Below are positions 15,103-25,092 of a DNA stretch of 40,514 bases, in pieces. The stretch lies in the NCBI GenBank assembly GCA_016342325.1, contig JAEINR010000060.1, positions 1 to 40,514 on the forward strand. Direction: 5' to 3'. This stretch comes from Desulfobacterium sp. (GTDB lineage Bacteria; Desulfobacterota; Desulfobacteria; Desulfobacterales; Desulfobacteraceae). The first letter of the stretch is position 1. Every line of letters starts with the position of its first letter. The position numbers and the translations under genes are program-made. The notes under the pieces were generated by a model, which saw only the letters and a list, made by a program, of their open reading frames with translations, had not been told where the DNA came from and did not search any database.

Positions 15103-17228
15103 ATGGGCATTTATAGGGGATACATTCTGACACGGGAACGGATGGCGTCCAGCCATACCCATGGGCTTCGCTATTCCGGAATCAGCGATCAGGGTCCCTT
15201 TGAAATCATCGTCACCGATAATCGCCCCCTTTGTTTTCAGTCCTGTCCCTGGACATCGAAACAGGAAAAGCAGGGGAACTCTACTCCATTGCCTGTCATT
15301 TTAAAGGCTCTCCAGGGCCCGGGGGAACGGTTCACCACCCGGAACAGATGGATGGTGTTGTCCTGATGCTGGATGGGAATGCAGCAAAAACTGCCAGGCC
15401 CCTGACCTCTCCTAAATCCACTGATGCATCCGGTGGGAAGAAAGGAATCCATGATGTCCTTCCCGGGTATTCCTTTGAACTTTTGTCCCAGGGGGAGTAT
15501 CTATACCGAATGCCCACTGAAAAAGCCCTGCTCAAAGGGTTTCTACACATTATGGACATTTTAGATCCCGATATTATTATTGGCTGGCATGTGATTGGCT
15601 TTGACCTTCTTTTCCTTGAGAAAAAATACAGAGAGTGCAGGATACCCTTTTCAATCGGGCGGGACCATGGGTCGCCAAGGATACAGGAGGTCCGGAAAGG
15701 TCTTTTCAGGGCGGATATCTGCGGCAGAATCGTCATTGACGGACCGCCGGCCCTGAGGGCGGCATTTTACTCATTTGATAATTTCCGATTGGAAACCGTG
15801 GCTTCGGCAGTGTTGGGAAGGGGGAAGGACATTGGTGGGGAAAAAGATAAAGTCGCAGAAATCGAACGCCGGTTCAGGGAGGATAAAAAGGGGTTGGCCC
15901 GTTACAATCTTCTGGATTGTAAACTGGTATCGGAGATTTTCAACAAAACCGATTTAATTGATCTTGTGTATAAGCGGGCAACCATAAGCGGGCTGTCCAT
16001 GGACCGGGTCGGCATGTCCGTGGCTGCCTTTGATTATTTTATGCTGCCCCACATTCACAGAAAAGGATTTGTGGCCCCCAATGTCAGGGATGTTGTCAGT
16101 CAAGGGCATGCCCAGGGCGGATGGGTCTTTACCAAAGAGCCGGGTTTTTATGAACACGTGGTGGTGTTGGATTTTAAAAGCCTTTACCCATCGATTATCC
16201 GAACCTTTAACATCGATCCCCTGTCAAGGCTTAAGGGTGACCTGGACCCCCTCAATACGCCCATGAATATTTCCTTTTCCCGGTCAGCCCATGTTTTACC
16301 CGGATATATCAAAGCATTGATGGGTAAACGGGAACAGGCCAAACAGGACAATGACCCCCATCTTTCCCAGGCAATAAAAATTTTAATGAACAGCTTTTAC
16401 GGCGTGATGGGAACTGCCGGTTGCCGTTTCTATCACAAGGATCTTCCCACAGCGATTACCGGCACCGGCCAATGGATATTGAAAACCACCCGGCGTTACC
16501 TTGAGCAGGAGGGATATGAAGTTATATACGGGGATACGGATTCGGTTTTTGTCTGTCTGAAAGAAACGGATTTAGCCGATTGCGATGGGGCTTCAAAAAA
16601 ACTTGTCTTCCAGACAAATGGGTTTATGACCCAAAAAATTCTGGATGAATTCGGCCTGGAATCCCAACTGGAAATTGAATATGAAAAGCATTTCACCCGT
16701 TTTTTTCTGCCGGCCGTTCGTGGCGGAGGAAGTGCTGCCAAGAAACGATACGCCGGGATGGTAACCAAAGATGGCAAAAAGGAATTGGTTCTTACCGGTC
16801 TTGAATTTGTCCGTTCCGACTGGACGCGATTTGCCAGGAATTTTCAGTACCACCTATTTCAGCGGGTTTTCCATGATCAGGAGGTCGTGGCATGGACCAA
16901 GAAAATGGTTTCAGATCTTAAAGCCCATGTCTATGATCATGAGTTGGTTTACCAAAAACGCCTGACCAAACCGCCCCATGAATATATCAAAATGGTCCCG
17001 CCCCATGTGAAAGCCGCCCTTTTGCTGGGAAAAGAAGGGGCAAACCGAAAAGAAAGCCGATATGTCATGACCCTGAGGGGGCCGATACCGGTTGAATTGC
17101 CCCACACGGATCTCGATTACCACCACTATCTGGAAAAGCAGCTTAAACCCATTTTTGACGCTGTCATGGTCTTTTTTGACCTGTCCTTCAATGACATCAT
17201 CGGTGGCCGTCAACTGAGTTTATTCTAG
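15103..17228 (+). pseudogene. polB: DNA polymerase II (family B) with internal N-terminal deletion and frameshift
   Basis: An N-terminal piece starting at the ATG at 15103 reads YRGYILTRERMASSHTHGLR up to NRPLCF in one frame. From about 15231 the protein continues in another frame, straight into the exonuclease I motif LSLDIETGKAGELYSI. Compared with E. coli Pol II (about 780 residues), roughly 110 residues between these points are missing, so the join at about 15236-15240 is an out-of-frame deletion. Everything downstream is intact: exo II GWHVIGFDLLF, exo III YNLLDCKLV, palm motifs DFKSLYPSII, ILMNSFYGVMGT and YGDTDSVFV, and the C-terminal PCNA/clamp-type tail ending in QLSLF. A TTG at 15231 could start a truncated 665-residue protein, but no ribosome-binding site is seen. 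It is probably non-functional or recently broken. Confidence 0.75.
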
Positions 17229-17298
17229 CTTCTTAGCTCTAATTTCCGCGTTATTTTGGTAAAAGAATCAGAAAACGCTTTGGTTCTGGCTTGTCCAG
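17226..17298 (-). repeat. Dispersed ~75-bp repeat, copy 2
   Basis: This copy lies between the convergent polB and cutD ends. On the minus strand it begins CTGGACAAGCCAGAACC and ends GAGCTAAGAAGCTA. It aligns over its full length with copies 1 and 3 with indels of a few bases. No other terminator is visible in this gap. Confidence 0.75.
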
Positions 17299-17311
17299 TT
17301 TCTGTTAATGC

Positions 17312-18244
17312 CTAGTGCCGGATAACTGAAACCGGAAAGTCATATTTTTTAATACTGTTTTCAATTCTGTCCAAATCTGCTTCACTCAAACTCGGATCCC
17401 CTTCCATGGGGTAGTTCCAGCCCAACTGGTTGTATTTATTTACGCCCAGCTTATGATAGGGCAACAGATCTATCCCTTTGAAATTCTTGTAATCCCGGAA
17501 GGGCGTCAGAAACGCGATAAGTTCCAGAATTTCCGCTTCACTGTCATTTGCGTCTTTTAACAAGGGCATTCTGATCTTCACATTGTATCTTTCCTGAAGC
17601 AGTCTTTTCAGATTGCTCAAGATCGACTCATTGCGCACCCCGGTCAGTTCAAAATGACGGTCTGAATTCATATGCTTCATGTCAAAGAGGAACAGATCCG
17701 TGAACTTCGCCACCTTCATCAATGATTCAGGCTTTGCATATCCACACGTCTCTATTGCCGTATTGATTCCCCTTTGTTTGCAAGCCATGAGCAAATTCGC
17801 TGCGGCTTCCGGCTGCATGAGCACTTCCCCGCCGCCCAGGGTAACACCGCCGCCGGAAACATCGTAGAAATGCTGATCCTCTTCGATGACCTCCAGGAGC
17901 TCTGAAATGGTTTTCAGTTCCCCAACAACGGAGAGTGCGGATGCCGGACAGGCGTCCTCACATTTTCGGCAGCCGATGCATTTACTGCCCTTTACGAACT
18001 CATGGGCCTGGGTGTCCGGTGAAATCCTGTGGACCCCGGTGGGGCAAACCGAAACGCATTCACCGCAATTGACACACAGGCTCTGCTTGAACAGAACCTG
18101 GTGCTTTTTCTTTTGACTTTCGGGGTTTGAGCACCACTTGCAACGTAACGGGCACCCCTTGAAGAACACCAAGGTTCTTACGCCCGGGCCATCATACATA
18201 TTGTATTTTTGTATGTTGAAAACCATTGCTTTTCTTTCAATCAT
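17312..18244 (-). CDS. cutD: Choline TMA-lyase activating enzyme (radical SAM)
   Basis: This 310-residue glycyl-radical activase generates the Gly radical on CutC using S-adenosylmethionine. The radical-SAM cluster motif CPLRCKWC (CX3CX2C) is near residues 29-36. Two extra ferredoxin clusters follow, CVNCGECVSVCP and CIGCRKCEDACP, as is usual in CutD-type activases. Next come the SAM-binding GGGEVLMQ and conserved ETCGYA. I placed the start at the ATG at 18244, with CAGGAG 5 nt upstream; an ATG at 18265 with TAGGAG 10 nt upstream is the alternative. It is the last gene of the unit that begins at promoter 23117-23147, 38 bp after cutC. It may also serve the stand-alone enzyme at 7897. Confidence 0.95.
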   Translation of the reverse strand: MIERKAMVFNIQKYNMYDGPGVRTLVFFKGCPLRCKWCSNPESQKKKHQVLFKQSLCVNCGECVSVCPTGVHRISPDTQAHEFVKGSKCIGCRKCEDACPASALSVVGELKTISELLEVIEEDQHFYDVSGGGVTLGGGEVLMQPEAAANLLMACKQRGINTAIETCGYAKPESLMKVAKFTDLFLFDMKHMNSDRHFELTGVRNESILSNLKRLLQERYNVKIRMPLLKDANDSEAEILELIAFLTPFRDYKNFKGIDLLPYHKLGVNKYNQLGWNYPMEGDPSLSEADLDRIENSIKKYDFPVSVIRH

Positions 18245-18282
18245 GGCGACTCCTGTGCTGCTCATAGTGCTCAAACTCCTAC

Positions 18283-20823
18283 TTATATTTCAGTCAGCAT
18301 GGTTCGACTGATAATCTCATCCTGAACATCCTTGCACAGCTCCACAAAGAATGCGCTGTAACCCGCGACGCGAACAACCAGGCTACGATACTTTTCCGGA
18401 TGTTTCTGGGCGTCAAGCAGGGTCTCGTTATCAAGGTAGTTGAACTGCATCTCACCGTTACCCAGAATACAAGCGGTGCGGATCAGGGTGATGACGCCGG
18501 CTTCACCTTCAGGCGTGTCCAGGAGACCGGACATCAGCTTAAAGTTATGAACCATACCGATGTTCATGTTGTCGTTGGACATCTTGGAAATGGACTTGAT
18601 GATGGCAGTCGGTCCCTTGAAGTCGGCGCCCTGGGTGGGGCTGATACCGTCCGAAAGGGGCATCCATGCGTCACGACCGTTGGCAGATGCGCCGAGGAGC
18701 ATACCAAAGGGTGTGTTGTTGGAGATGGACAAGGTGCCATGGCTCAGTACGGAGTAGAGGGTTTTGTACTTCCGGTGCTCAGCTTCCGTAAAGTTAACCA
18801 GATCGGCTGCGATAAGATCGGCATAGTCATCATCGTTGCCGTACTTGGGGGCGGCCAGGCAGTCGGCCTTGATCTGATCATACCCCTTGAACTCAGCCTT
18901 CAGGGCCTCGTTCATCTGGGCCAATGTGTATTTTTTGTCTTCATACACAAGCTTTTTAATGGCAGCCATGGAGTCGGTGTAGGTGGCCAGGCCGCTCCAG
19001 ATGACGCCGGGGCCGAAGTTGTACATGGCACCACCGCCGGAGACATCCGTAGCGGATTCCATGCAGCCTTCATACATGGCGGACATGAGGGGCTTGGGGG
19101 CCAGCTCTTTGTGAACCCGCTGGGAAATAACCGTACCGATGCCGGACCACTTTGTGATGTATTTGATCTGCTCTTTAACCGCAGCTTCGAACTTCTCATA
19201 GGTATCAAAGGAGCTGATTTCCCCCAGGCTGGGGCAAACCTGCTTCTGGTACCAGAGGGGAACACCCTGGTTGAGAACCAGCTCAATACAGATGGGCCAC
19301 TGGGTATAAGCGGTGGAGGTCCACTGGTACAGACGACCGGATTTCTGGGGCTCAACACATCCCATGAGGCAGTAATCACGGGAGTCTTCGATGGAACATC
19401 CCTTGGCCAGCATCATTTTGATATGGGCATCGTCAAAGTGAATGGCAGGGAAGCCCATACCGGAGCGAACCACATCAACAATCTTCTTCAGGTATTTCTG
19501 GGAGGACTTGTTGTGGACACGTGTTGCCAGGGAAGGCTGGTAGATCTTTACGTGGCGTACGGCATCCATGAGCAGGTAGGTCAGCTCGTTGACCGCATCA
19601 CGTCCGTCCCGGGTCACACCACCAACGCACATGTTTACAAAGGGCTGGTAGCCAGCGAAGTATTTAGCCCCTTCCTCACTTGTGATCCACATCATCTCCG
19701 ACATTTTGACCAGCATACAACCTGCCAGGTCAAAGGCTTCGTACTCAGTCATGCGCCCGGCGTCAAGATCTGCTTTAAAGAAGGGGTACATATACTGGTC
19801 AACCCGGCCGATGGACATGCCGGTCTGGTTCTCTTCAACCACCAGAAGTGATTCAATTGTCCAGACGGCCTGGATGGCTTCCCAAAAGGTTTCGGGCTTG
19901 TGGGCAGGGACCCGTGCGTTGACGGCAGAAATTTTCTCAAGCTCTGCCTTACGCTGGGGATTGGTCTCTTTTGCGGCCAGCTCGCAGGCATAATCAGACA
20001 ACCGCTTGGCATAGATCATGACGCCTTCGGTGGTATCGATGAGGGATTTATAGTAATAAATCTTATCGATGTCCTCGGGGTTTTCATAATCCAGCGCTGC
20101 CAGATGGTCTTTGGCTTCCTGCTGGATATCAAGCATGCCTTTCTTCATCAGGATGACATCATATCCGGGGTTGGAGTCACCGCCGCCGTTTACTGCGTGA
20201 TAGGAGCAGTCAGTCACATAGGACTCGCCGGAAAGTTCCCAAAGACCTGCTTCGCGATACTGCTGCTCGCAATACTCATCAATGGATTTGCCTTCCCAGA
20301 AGGGAAACAGCTCTTCCTTCATGACTTTTTTATCTTCGTCAGAGATATGGAAGGGGTCCTGGGCACGGGTGCCGATGGTGTCCAGCTCGTCAAGCATCCA
20401 GCGCCAGGCAATATCAGGTGAGCAAGAACCCGCACGGGGGGCACCGGTGGGTGAACCGACGATGAGCTCATTATCCTGAATAACGAGGGGTGCTGTCTCG
20501 CAGCAGTACTTGAAGCTCTTGCCCCGGAGGATAGCCTTGGGCAAACCAGGGTTTTCCTTGGCTATTTTGGTAATGGCCCGGGCGCGATGGGTTGTAATCG
20601 TGGGAACATGGGTCAGGAACGTTTCCTTGAGTTTTACGTGACGGTCGGTGGGACCATCAGGAATTCCCGTTCCATGTGATGGCGCAACAGTCGTGCCGGC
20701 GGACGGATTATTTGTCATGCCGGCAGTAACACCTTCAAACATCTTCCTTAATGACTCACGGTCCCCTGCGGGCATGTTTTTGATTGTTTCTGCAAGTTTA
20801 TTTGAAAAATCTTGAATATCCAA
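18283..20823 (-). CDS. cutC: Choline trimethylamine-lyase
   Basis: This 846-residue glycyl radical enzyme cleaves choline to trimethylamine and acetaldehyde. The thiyl Cys489 lies in [10 protein letters not shown] with Glu491 beside it, and the radical Gly821 in RVAGYSAFF; these numbers equal those of the characterised Desulfovibrio CutC. Choline-pocket residues are present: Tyr208 and Asp216 in [10 protein letters not shown], Phe in KYFAGY, and Thr502 in LYQWTST. Residues 1-50 ([17 protein letters not shown] followed by a flexible linker) form an amphipathic extension typical of enzymes targeted to a microcompartment. It lies 5 bp after the degenerate aldehyde dehydrogenase and 38 bp before cutD. 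The assignment is very secure. Confidence 0.97.
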   Translation of the reverse strand: MDIQDFSNKLAETIKNMPAGDRESLRKMFEGVTAGMTNNPSAGTTVAPSHGTGIPDGPTDRHVKLKETFLTHVPTITTHRARAITKIAKENPGLPKAILRGKSFKYCCETAPLVIQDNELIVGSPTGAPRAGSCSPDIAWRWMLDELDTIGTRAQDPFHISDEDKKVMKEELFPFWEGKSIDEYCEQQYREAGLWELSGESYVTDCSYHAVNGGGDSNPGYDVILMKKGMLDIQQEAKDHLAALDYENPEDIDKIYYYKSLIDTTEGVMIYAKRLSDYACELAAKETNPQRKAELEKISAVNARVPAHKPETFWEAIQAVWTIESLLVVEENQTGMSIGRVDQYMYPFFKADLDAGRMTEYEAFDLAGCMLVKMSEMMWITSEEGAKYFAGYQPFVNMCVGGVTRDGRDAVNELTYLLMDAVRHVKIYQPSLATRVHNKSSQKYLKKIVDVVRSGMGFPAIHFDDAHIKMMLAKGCSIEDSRDYCLMGCVEPQKSGRLYQWTSTAYTQWPICIELVLNQGVPLWYQKQVCPSLGEISSFDTYEKFEAAVKEQIKYITKWSGIGTVISQRVHKELAPKPLMSAMYEGCMESATDVSGGGAMYNFGPGVIWSGLATYTDSMAAIKKLVYEDKKYTLAQMNEALKAEFKGYDQIKADCLAAPKYGNDDDYADLIAADLVNFTEAEHRKYKTLYSVLSHGTLSISNNTPFGMLLGASANGRDAWMPLSDGISPTQGADFKGPTAIIKSISKMSNDNMNIGMVHNFKLMSGLLDTPEGEAGVITLIRTACILGNGEMQFNYLDNETLLDAQKHPEKYRSLVVRVAGYSAFFVELCKDVQDEIISRTMLTEI

Positions 20824-20828
20824 AATTA

Positions 20829-22361
20829 CTACCTCCCTTTAACTGATACTTTTTCAGTCGTATCTGCAGCGCTCTTCACACCTTCAAGAACCTGTTCTAC
20901 AATACGGTGTAATAGCTGCATGTTGTCTAAATTAAGATCTTCCTTCTGAATTGTGTTTTCCAGGGAAGGCGTCTCATTTTTCGAAATTTCGTTGTCAATT
21001 GCATCCACTTGCCTGACACCATATCCAACTTTACGGGTGTAAATCAGGTTCAGCGGAGATACATTATCAGAAGTTATGCCGTATCCGGCCGATCCGCTGC
21101 CCAACGTCATGGAGGGAAACAGGTTCGTGGTTGCACCCATGCCGCCGAATGTGGCCGGCGTGTTTACAAGCAGTCGGCCTACGGGCTTTTTCAATGCAAA
21201 TTGGTAAATAACATCGTCGTCTTTTGAGTGTATGACAAGCGTATGCCCGTTTCTTTCACTGAGCAGCAACTCTATACATTTCTCACAGGCATGCATCCAG
21301 TCGTCTTCAACATAATAGGTCAGGACGGGGCAGCGTTTTTCCTTTGAATACGGATCTGTCTCAGATACATACTTTCGTTCGGCGATTAAGACGGTTACAT
21401 CATCCGGTACGGAAATGCCTGCTCTTTGGGCAAGGATTTTAGCGGATATGCCAACCATATTCGAGTTGGCCTTTCCGTCAGGATAGAAAAAAAGTGAGGC
21501 AAGTTTCCGGGACTCTTCTTCCGTCATGAAATGCGCGCCGTTGTTCTGCAGCTCACGCTTAACGTCATTTGCAATACAGCTGTCGACAACAATGGATTGT
21601 TCTGCTGAGGAGACAACCCCATTATCAAACGTTTTACTGATGATAATGTCTTTTACCGCCTGTTGAATGTCAGCCGTACGTTCAATGAATGCGGGACCGT
21701 TTCCTGTGCCGCCATAGATAACCGGTTTTCCAGCCCCATAGGCCGCCTGAAGCATACCTGGAACCCCTGTATTCAGGATCAGGGAGATTGCCTTGTGCTT
21801 CATTAATTCAATGGTTCCGGCGGGTGCCACCGTATGCAAATAGGTGAGGACGCCCTCGGGTAACCCATGGGCCTCGGCTGCCTCTATCATTATATTGAGT
21901 ACTTTACCGATTGTCTTTTGGGCCCTGGGATGCGGTGAGAAAATGACGGCATTTCCAGACTTAATTGCAATCAGTGTTTTGTATATGGTCGTTGAAACGG
22001 GACTGGTTGCCGGGCACAATGCGACGATCACACCGACCGGCACACCGATATCCATCATGCCATTCTTACGGTCTTCACCAATAACCCCGACACAACGCAT
22101 ACCTCTCAAATGTCTGCGTGCATACCCACATACAAATTTGTTCTTAACGCATTTGTCCTGCCATCTGCCATAATCCGTTTCCTCATTTGACATGACGGCA
22201 AGTGCCTGGGTATGTTGTTCAACTGCTTCCGCCATGCACTCGACAATCTCATCTAACTTTTCCTGGGGAAACGTTGATACTCTTTTCTGTGCTTCAAAAG
22301 CATTTTCCGCAAGAATTCGAGCTTCCTGGATGGAGAGTAAATCATTATCAATAATGCTCAT
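20829..22361 (-). CDS. Acylating aldehyde dehydrogenase homologue without catalytic residues (probable pseudoenzyme)
   Basis: This 510-residue member of the EutE/PduP family aligns throughout with the canonical paralogue at 30027, but the key positions have changed. The nucleophile motif reads [11 protein letters not shown], with Ser251 where the paralogue has Cys (FDNGTVCASEQ). The oxyanion Asn motif STNP reads ATSP, with Ser120 for Asn. The glycine motif ATGGPG reads NTGVPG. Ser251 is TCC at 21611-21609. The frame is long and uninterrupted, so the protein is maintained. A C-terminal extension ends in an amphipathic helix ([16 protein letters not shown]) like an encapsulation peptide. It is sandwiched between shell genes and cutC, so a structural, CoA/NAD-binding or regulatory role inside the shell seems likely, but this is inference. 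Confidence 0.85.
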   Translation of the reverse strand: MSIIDNDLLSIQEARILAENAFEAQKRVSTFPQEKLDEIVECMAEAVEQHTQALAVMSNEETDYGRWQDKCVKNKFVCGYARRHLRGMRCVGVIGEDRKNGMMDIGVPVGVIVALCPATSPVSTTIYKTLIAIKSGNAVIFSPHPRAQKTIGKVLNIMIEAAEAHGLPEGVLTYLHTVAPAGTIELMKHKAISLILNTGVPGMLQAAYGAGKPVIYGGTGNGPAFIERTADIQQAVKDIIISKTFDNGVVSSAEQSIVVDSCIANDVKRELQNNGAHFMTEEESRKLASLFFYPDGKANSNMVGISAKILAQRAGISVPDDVTVLIAERKYVSETDPYSKEKRCPVLTYYVEDDWMHACEKCIELLLSERNGHTLVIHSKDDDVIYQFALKKPVGRLLVNTPATFGGMGATTNLFPSMTLGSGSAGYGITSDNVSPLNLIYTRKVGYGVRQVDAIDNEISKNETPSLENTIQKEDLNLDNMQLLHRIVEQVLEGVKSAADTTEKVSVKGR

Positions 22362-22442
22362 TTATCTCTCTCTCCTTTCTTTTGCAAATCAATGTGTTTA
22401 TTGTCGCCTTCACTGTTCCCCCACCTGACACCATTTCAGGAC

Positions 22443-22748
22443 TTAAGCCGGCAGCAGTTTCTCAAGGGCATAGCGCCCGGTGATCTTCGCAAGATCCGGA
22501 TGGGGTGATGGGATGACGATGGAGCTGTGCACTTGGGCGCCCATGGCCTCAACTGCAGCTATTCCGGATTCTACCGCTGCCTGGCATGCGGCAACGTCAC
22601 CTTCGACCAATACCGAAATGTACCCTGACGCTGTGTTTTCATAACCGATCAATTTAACATCCGACGTCTTCATCATGGCGTCGGCCGCCTCTAATACAAA
22701 CACGATACCGAATGTTTCTATTACCCCTAATGTTTTTCCCCTGGTCAT
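22443..22748 (-). CDS. BMC-domain shell protein (hexamer-type)
   Basis: A single BMC domain of about 101 residues, with LGVIETFGIVFVLEAADAMM, then VKLIGYENTASGYISVLVEGDVAACQAAVE. It differs from the two near-identical PduA/EutM-like copies at 27529 and 29723 at the pore loop (ENTASGY rather than an IGAGL-type loop), so its pore should have a different selectivity. An ATG at 22754 lies 1 nt after the ribosome-binding site; the ATG at 22748 (MTRGKTLG) has better spacing. It is the second gene of the cutC unit. Confidence 0.9.
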   Translation of the reverse strand: MTRGKTLGVIETFGIVFVLEAADAMMKTSDVKLIGYENTASGYISVLVEGDVAACQAAVESGIAAVEAMGAQVHSSIVIPSPHPDLAKITGRYALEKLLPA

Positions 22749-22769
22749 TTGCATATCCTTTTTTTTGGC

Positions 22770-23069
22770 CTACTCGAAATCAACATCATGGACAGAAACG
22801 ATATCACCAACGCCTTTGATAGGTCGCGGCATAACATTCTGTGCGGTCAGTTCACCTATTTCCGATGCTGCTCTGGCACCGGCTTCCACTGCAGCTTGAA
22901 CAGCGCCGACATCGCCCTTTATCATAATCGTAACAAGCGTGGATCCAATGTTCTCGTATGATATCAATTCAACATCTGCTGCCTTTAACATTGTGTCTGC
23001 TGCATACAGCGCAGGAACCATCCCCAATGTTTCAATGAGCCCTAATGCCTCTTCTCCATGGTAACGCAT
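22770..23069 (-). CDS. BMC-domain shell protein (hexamer-type)
   Basis: A 99-residue single BMC domain, first gene of the cutC unit. The pattern EEALGLIETLGMVPALYAAD is followed by VELISYENIGSTLVTIMIKGDVGAVQAAVE, and the C-terminus PRPIKGVGDIVSVHD is typical of hexamer-forming shell proteins. The pore loop reads ENIGSTL. AAGGAG lies 8 nt upstream of the ATG, and a MerR-type promoter starts about 48 bp upstream. Confidence 0.92.
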   Translation of the reverse strand: MRYHGEEALGLIETLGMVPALYAADTMLKAADVELISYENIGSTLVTIMIKGDVGAVQAAVEAGARAASEIGELTAQNVMPRPIKGVGDIVSVHDVDFE

Positions 23070-23116
23070 TAAAATTTCTCCTTGCTATTCTTTAAGTTCA
23101 ACCCTTTACCGCGAGA

Positions 23117-23147
23117 GCTTAACCCTTTCCCTATAGGGGAAAGTCAA
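23117..23147 (-). promoter_or_regulatory. MerR-type promoter of the cutC unit (site b)
   Basis: On the minus strand there is a -35 box TTGACT (23147-23142), exactly 19 bp with the dyad TTTCCCCTATAGGGAAA, then a -10 box TTAAGC (23122-23117). It drives shell genes, the degenerate aldehyde dehydrogenase, cutC and cutD. It shares -35, spacer length and dyad with sites a, c and d. Confidence 0.78.
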
Positions 23148-23398
23148 TGATTTTTTTTCACCAATGGTCTTATTGATACGAATATTTTATAGGGAACGAA
23201 TGGGGTTGCTTAAGGTATTGTTTTTACAGGTGTAACGGGTTGTCGATTGTGGCAGTGTCCATGGCCTGTTAAGTTGAAATTTTCTTGAACCGGGTGTTGT
23301 TCAAAATAGGGGTGGTTTGTTCTGTTCTAGGACGAAATATCGGGGGGAGGGATTCGTGGGAGAGCAGACAATCCTGGGACCATGCTGGGAAACTAAAA

Positions 23399-23435
23399 AG
23401 GCTCCACCCCGGTATCCGGGGCAGAGCCTTTTTTT
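23399..23435. terminator. Bidirectional terminator after the transporter unit
   Basis: GGCTCCACCCCGG pairs with CCGGGGCAGAGCC around a TAT loop, flanked by five A on the left and seven T on the right. It can therefore end transcription from either side; on the minus strand it follows the small gene at 23464. The rest of the 23070-23463 gap holds only promoter b and no gene I can support. Confidence 0.8.
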
Positions 23436-23463
23436 AAAACCTTAAAACTTTAAATCGTTTACA

Positions 23464-23730
23464 TCAGTCTTGAATGTAGTGATTTATCGTTTCAGCACCG
23501 TCTTCGGATGCACGATAGTAAACTCTTAATTCATTATTTGAGTCCATATCGAATCGTGTTTCCTCAAGGAGCCCATTGGCCTCAGCAGTCATTATCGCTG
23601 AAATCATGGCATCCTTTTTAAACGCCTGGAAAGTACTGTATTCGCCTTCCAAAGCTGCCATAACGTCATCGGCACAAGCTTCCTTGGTTTTTGTATAGAA
23701 CTTGAGCATTGCATAATTAAGTGGTTTCAT
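23464..23730 (-). CDS. Uncharacterised small protein of the choline microcompartment locus
   Basis: An 88-residue acidic protein that I do not recognise. The sequence begins MKPLNYAMLKFYTKTKEACA, followed by helices (DDVMAALEGEYSTFQAFKKDA, MISAIMTAEANGLLEETRF) and a predicted beta hairpin (NNELRVYYRAS). The helix-helix-hairpin order resembles a small winged-helix or adaptor fold. It ends the two-gene unit that starts at promoter c, immediately after the transporter gene (1-bp gap), which suggests it works with the transporter or in its regulation. A strong terminator follows. Confidence 0.7.
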   Translation of the reverse strand: MKPLNYAMLKFYTKTKEACADDVMAALEGEYSTFQAFKKDAMISAIMTAEANGLLEETRFDMDSNNELRVYYRASEDGAETINHYIQD

Positions 23731-23731
23731 A

Positions 23732-24823
23732 TTAGATTGTCTCCTTTTTGTTCAGCAAGTCCAATGGATTCAACGCAATTACGAAAATACCCGCGATCAT
23801 TACGACCGCTCCGGCCCAGGCGATGGGCGCTAGGGACCAGCCCTCAATGCCGAATATGACACCCATTACGAGCCAGCAGCAGAAAGGTCCCCAGAAGGAG
23901 AAGGTTGCATTACAGGACATTCCAAGGGCTGCACCGCACATGCTGTTGCCTTTGTACCAGAACATAAAGGAAAGATATGCGCAAAGTCCGCTGATGGCAA
24001 ACCAGAACATGGAGGGGCCGTCTGTGAAGCCCTGGACAACAAGGCCCATTGCGTCAACGCCGGCGCTGTCCATCATACCGAAAATGGGGACCAGGATGAT
24101 CAGGTTTGACAGGCCGGATGTGACCTGGCGAATGGTGATTCCAATCTCGGAATCGATCATGGATGTGCCGTAACCACAGACACAACCTTCAAAACCCCAA
24201 CCAAAAGCGGCCAGGAGGCCAAAGCCGATACCCGTGAGCATTCCCTCGGGCGCATCGCCACCCAGGCCTGTGCTGCCGATCATGAAGGCGGCAGCGATAC
24301 AGATGCCGATACCGAGCATTATGCGTGCAGTCAATTCCTGTTTAAACATGAACCGGGCCAGGATCGCACCAAAAACCGGACAAAGGGCGGCAATGGGCAC
24401 AACGATTGAACCAGCCTTCATCAGTCCGATAACATAACATGTACTTGCAAAGGGGCCACCGATCAACGCGGCAACAACCATTACAAGGCCTGGTTTGGTT
24501 TGCAGGCACCTGAAAAAGTCTCCAGCCCGTCCTCTTATGGCTGCGATTGCAAGCGCCCAAACTGCACTCAAAGTATCGTTGAGTGCTGCGCCCAGGGCTG
24601 CTAACACAAATGTTATGGTAAAAGCAGATAAGCCTGCCGTGTTTGCCCCATACCAGTCTGCCCAGACTCCTTTTGACATTCCCAATGTGATAAATGCTGT
24701 GTAGAATCCGTACAAAAGACCAGAAAGCAAGGCGATCATAATGCCTTTTTTCCTAAAGTCTGCCGACAGTTTCATTTTCGCAGCGGCTGCGACCATGTTT
24801 GCTGAACCTGATACTCCACTCAT
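23732..24823 (-). CDS. DMT-superfamily (EamA-like) transporter of the choline locus
   Basis: About 363 residues with ten predicted membrane helices arranged as two five-helix halves, for example IMIALLSGLLYGFYTAFITL, MVVAALIGGPFASTCYVIGL, and a C-terminal WAGAVVMIAGIFVIALNPL. The internal repeat GSIVVPIAALCPVFGAILA with a matching second-half segment is typical of drug/metabolite transporters. It carries its own MerR-type promoter and lies within the choline locus, so uptake of choline, or export of trimethylamine or ethanol-type products, is plausible but unproven. The start is uncertain: an ATG at 24823 has AAGGA about 11 nt upstream, while a GTG at 24832 is too close to that site. Confidence 0.8.
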   Translation of the reverse strand: MSGVSGSANMVAAAAKMKLSADFRKKGIMIALLSGLLYGFYTAFITLGMSKGVWADWYGANTAGLSAFTITFVLAALGAALNDTLSAVWALAIAAIRGRAGDFFRCLQTKPGLVMVVAALIGGPFASTCYVIGLMKAGSIVVPIAALCPVFGAILARFMFKQELTARIMLGIGICIAAAFMIGSTGLGGDAPEGMLTGIGFGLLAAFGWGFEGCVCGYGTSMIDSEIGITIRQVTSGLSNLIILVPIFGMMDSAGVDAMGLVVQGFTDGPSMFWFAISGLCAYLSFMFWYKGNSMCGAALGMSCNATFSFWGPFCCWLVMGVIFGIEGWSLAPIAWAGAVVMIAGIFVIALNPLDLLNKKETI

Positions 24824-24927
24824 AAATAGCACGTTCCTTTTTTAAACTAACGTTTTTTGAATCCCGTTAAGCCCCAATAAATAAAAATCTGTTGATGTAT
24901 AATGATTACAGGTTTTTATTTCAAAGG

Positions 24928-24958
24928 AGTATATCGTTCTCCATGGGGGTAATGTCAA
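24928..24958 (-). promoter_or_regulatory. MerR-type promoter of the transporter unit (site c)
   Basis: On the minus strand there is a perfect -35 TTGACA (24958-24953), a 19-bp spacer TTACCCCCATGGAGAACGA, and a -10 TATACT (24933-24928). The dyad is less perfect than in sites b and d, but the first bases of the spacer (TTACCC) are identical to site d. Confidence 0.75.
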
Positions 24959-25009
24959 GATAAAACTGTATAAACAGCAAAAAAAAATTATATATACAAT
25001 ATTACAGGG

Positions 25010-25049
25010 CCACCCGCTGTGCAGGATGAACTTCCGGAACAGCGGGTGG
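25010..25049 (-). terminator. Hairpin after the first shell operon
   Basis: CCACCCGCTGT (25010-25020) pairs perfectly with ACAGCGGGTGG (25039-25049) around an 18-nt loop, 43 bp after the stop of the BMC-T gene. No U-tract follows directly on the minus strand, so it may be a terminator or an RNA-stabilising hairpin. Confidence 0.5.
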
Positions 25050-25092
25050 GGGATTTTGATGAATATTTCGTCAAAAATCAGCGTCCCATCTG

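Noticed and set aside
18400-19851. 483-codon plus-strand frame opposite cutC
   Set aside because: Shadow of a highly conserved gene; the Gly/His/Val-rich content and lack of ribosome-binding site give no support.
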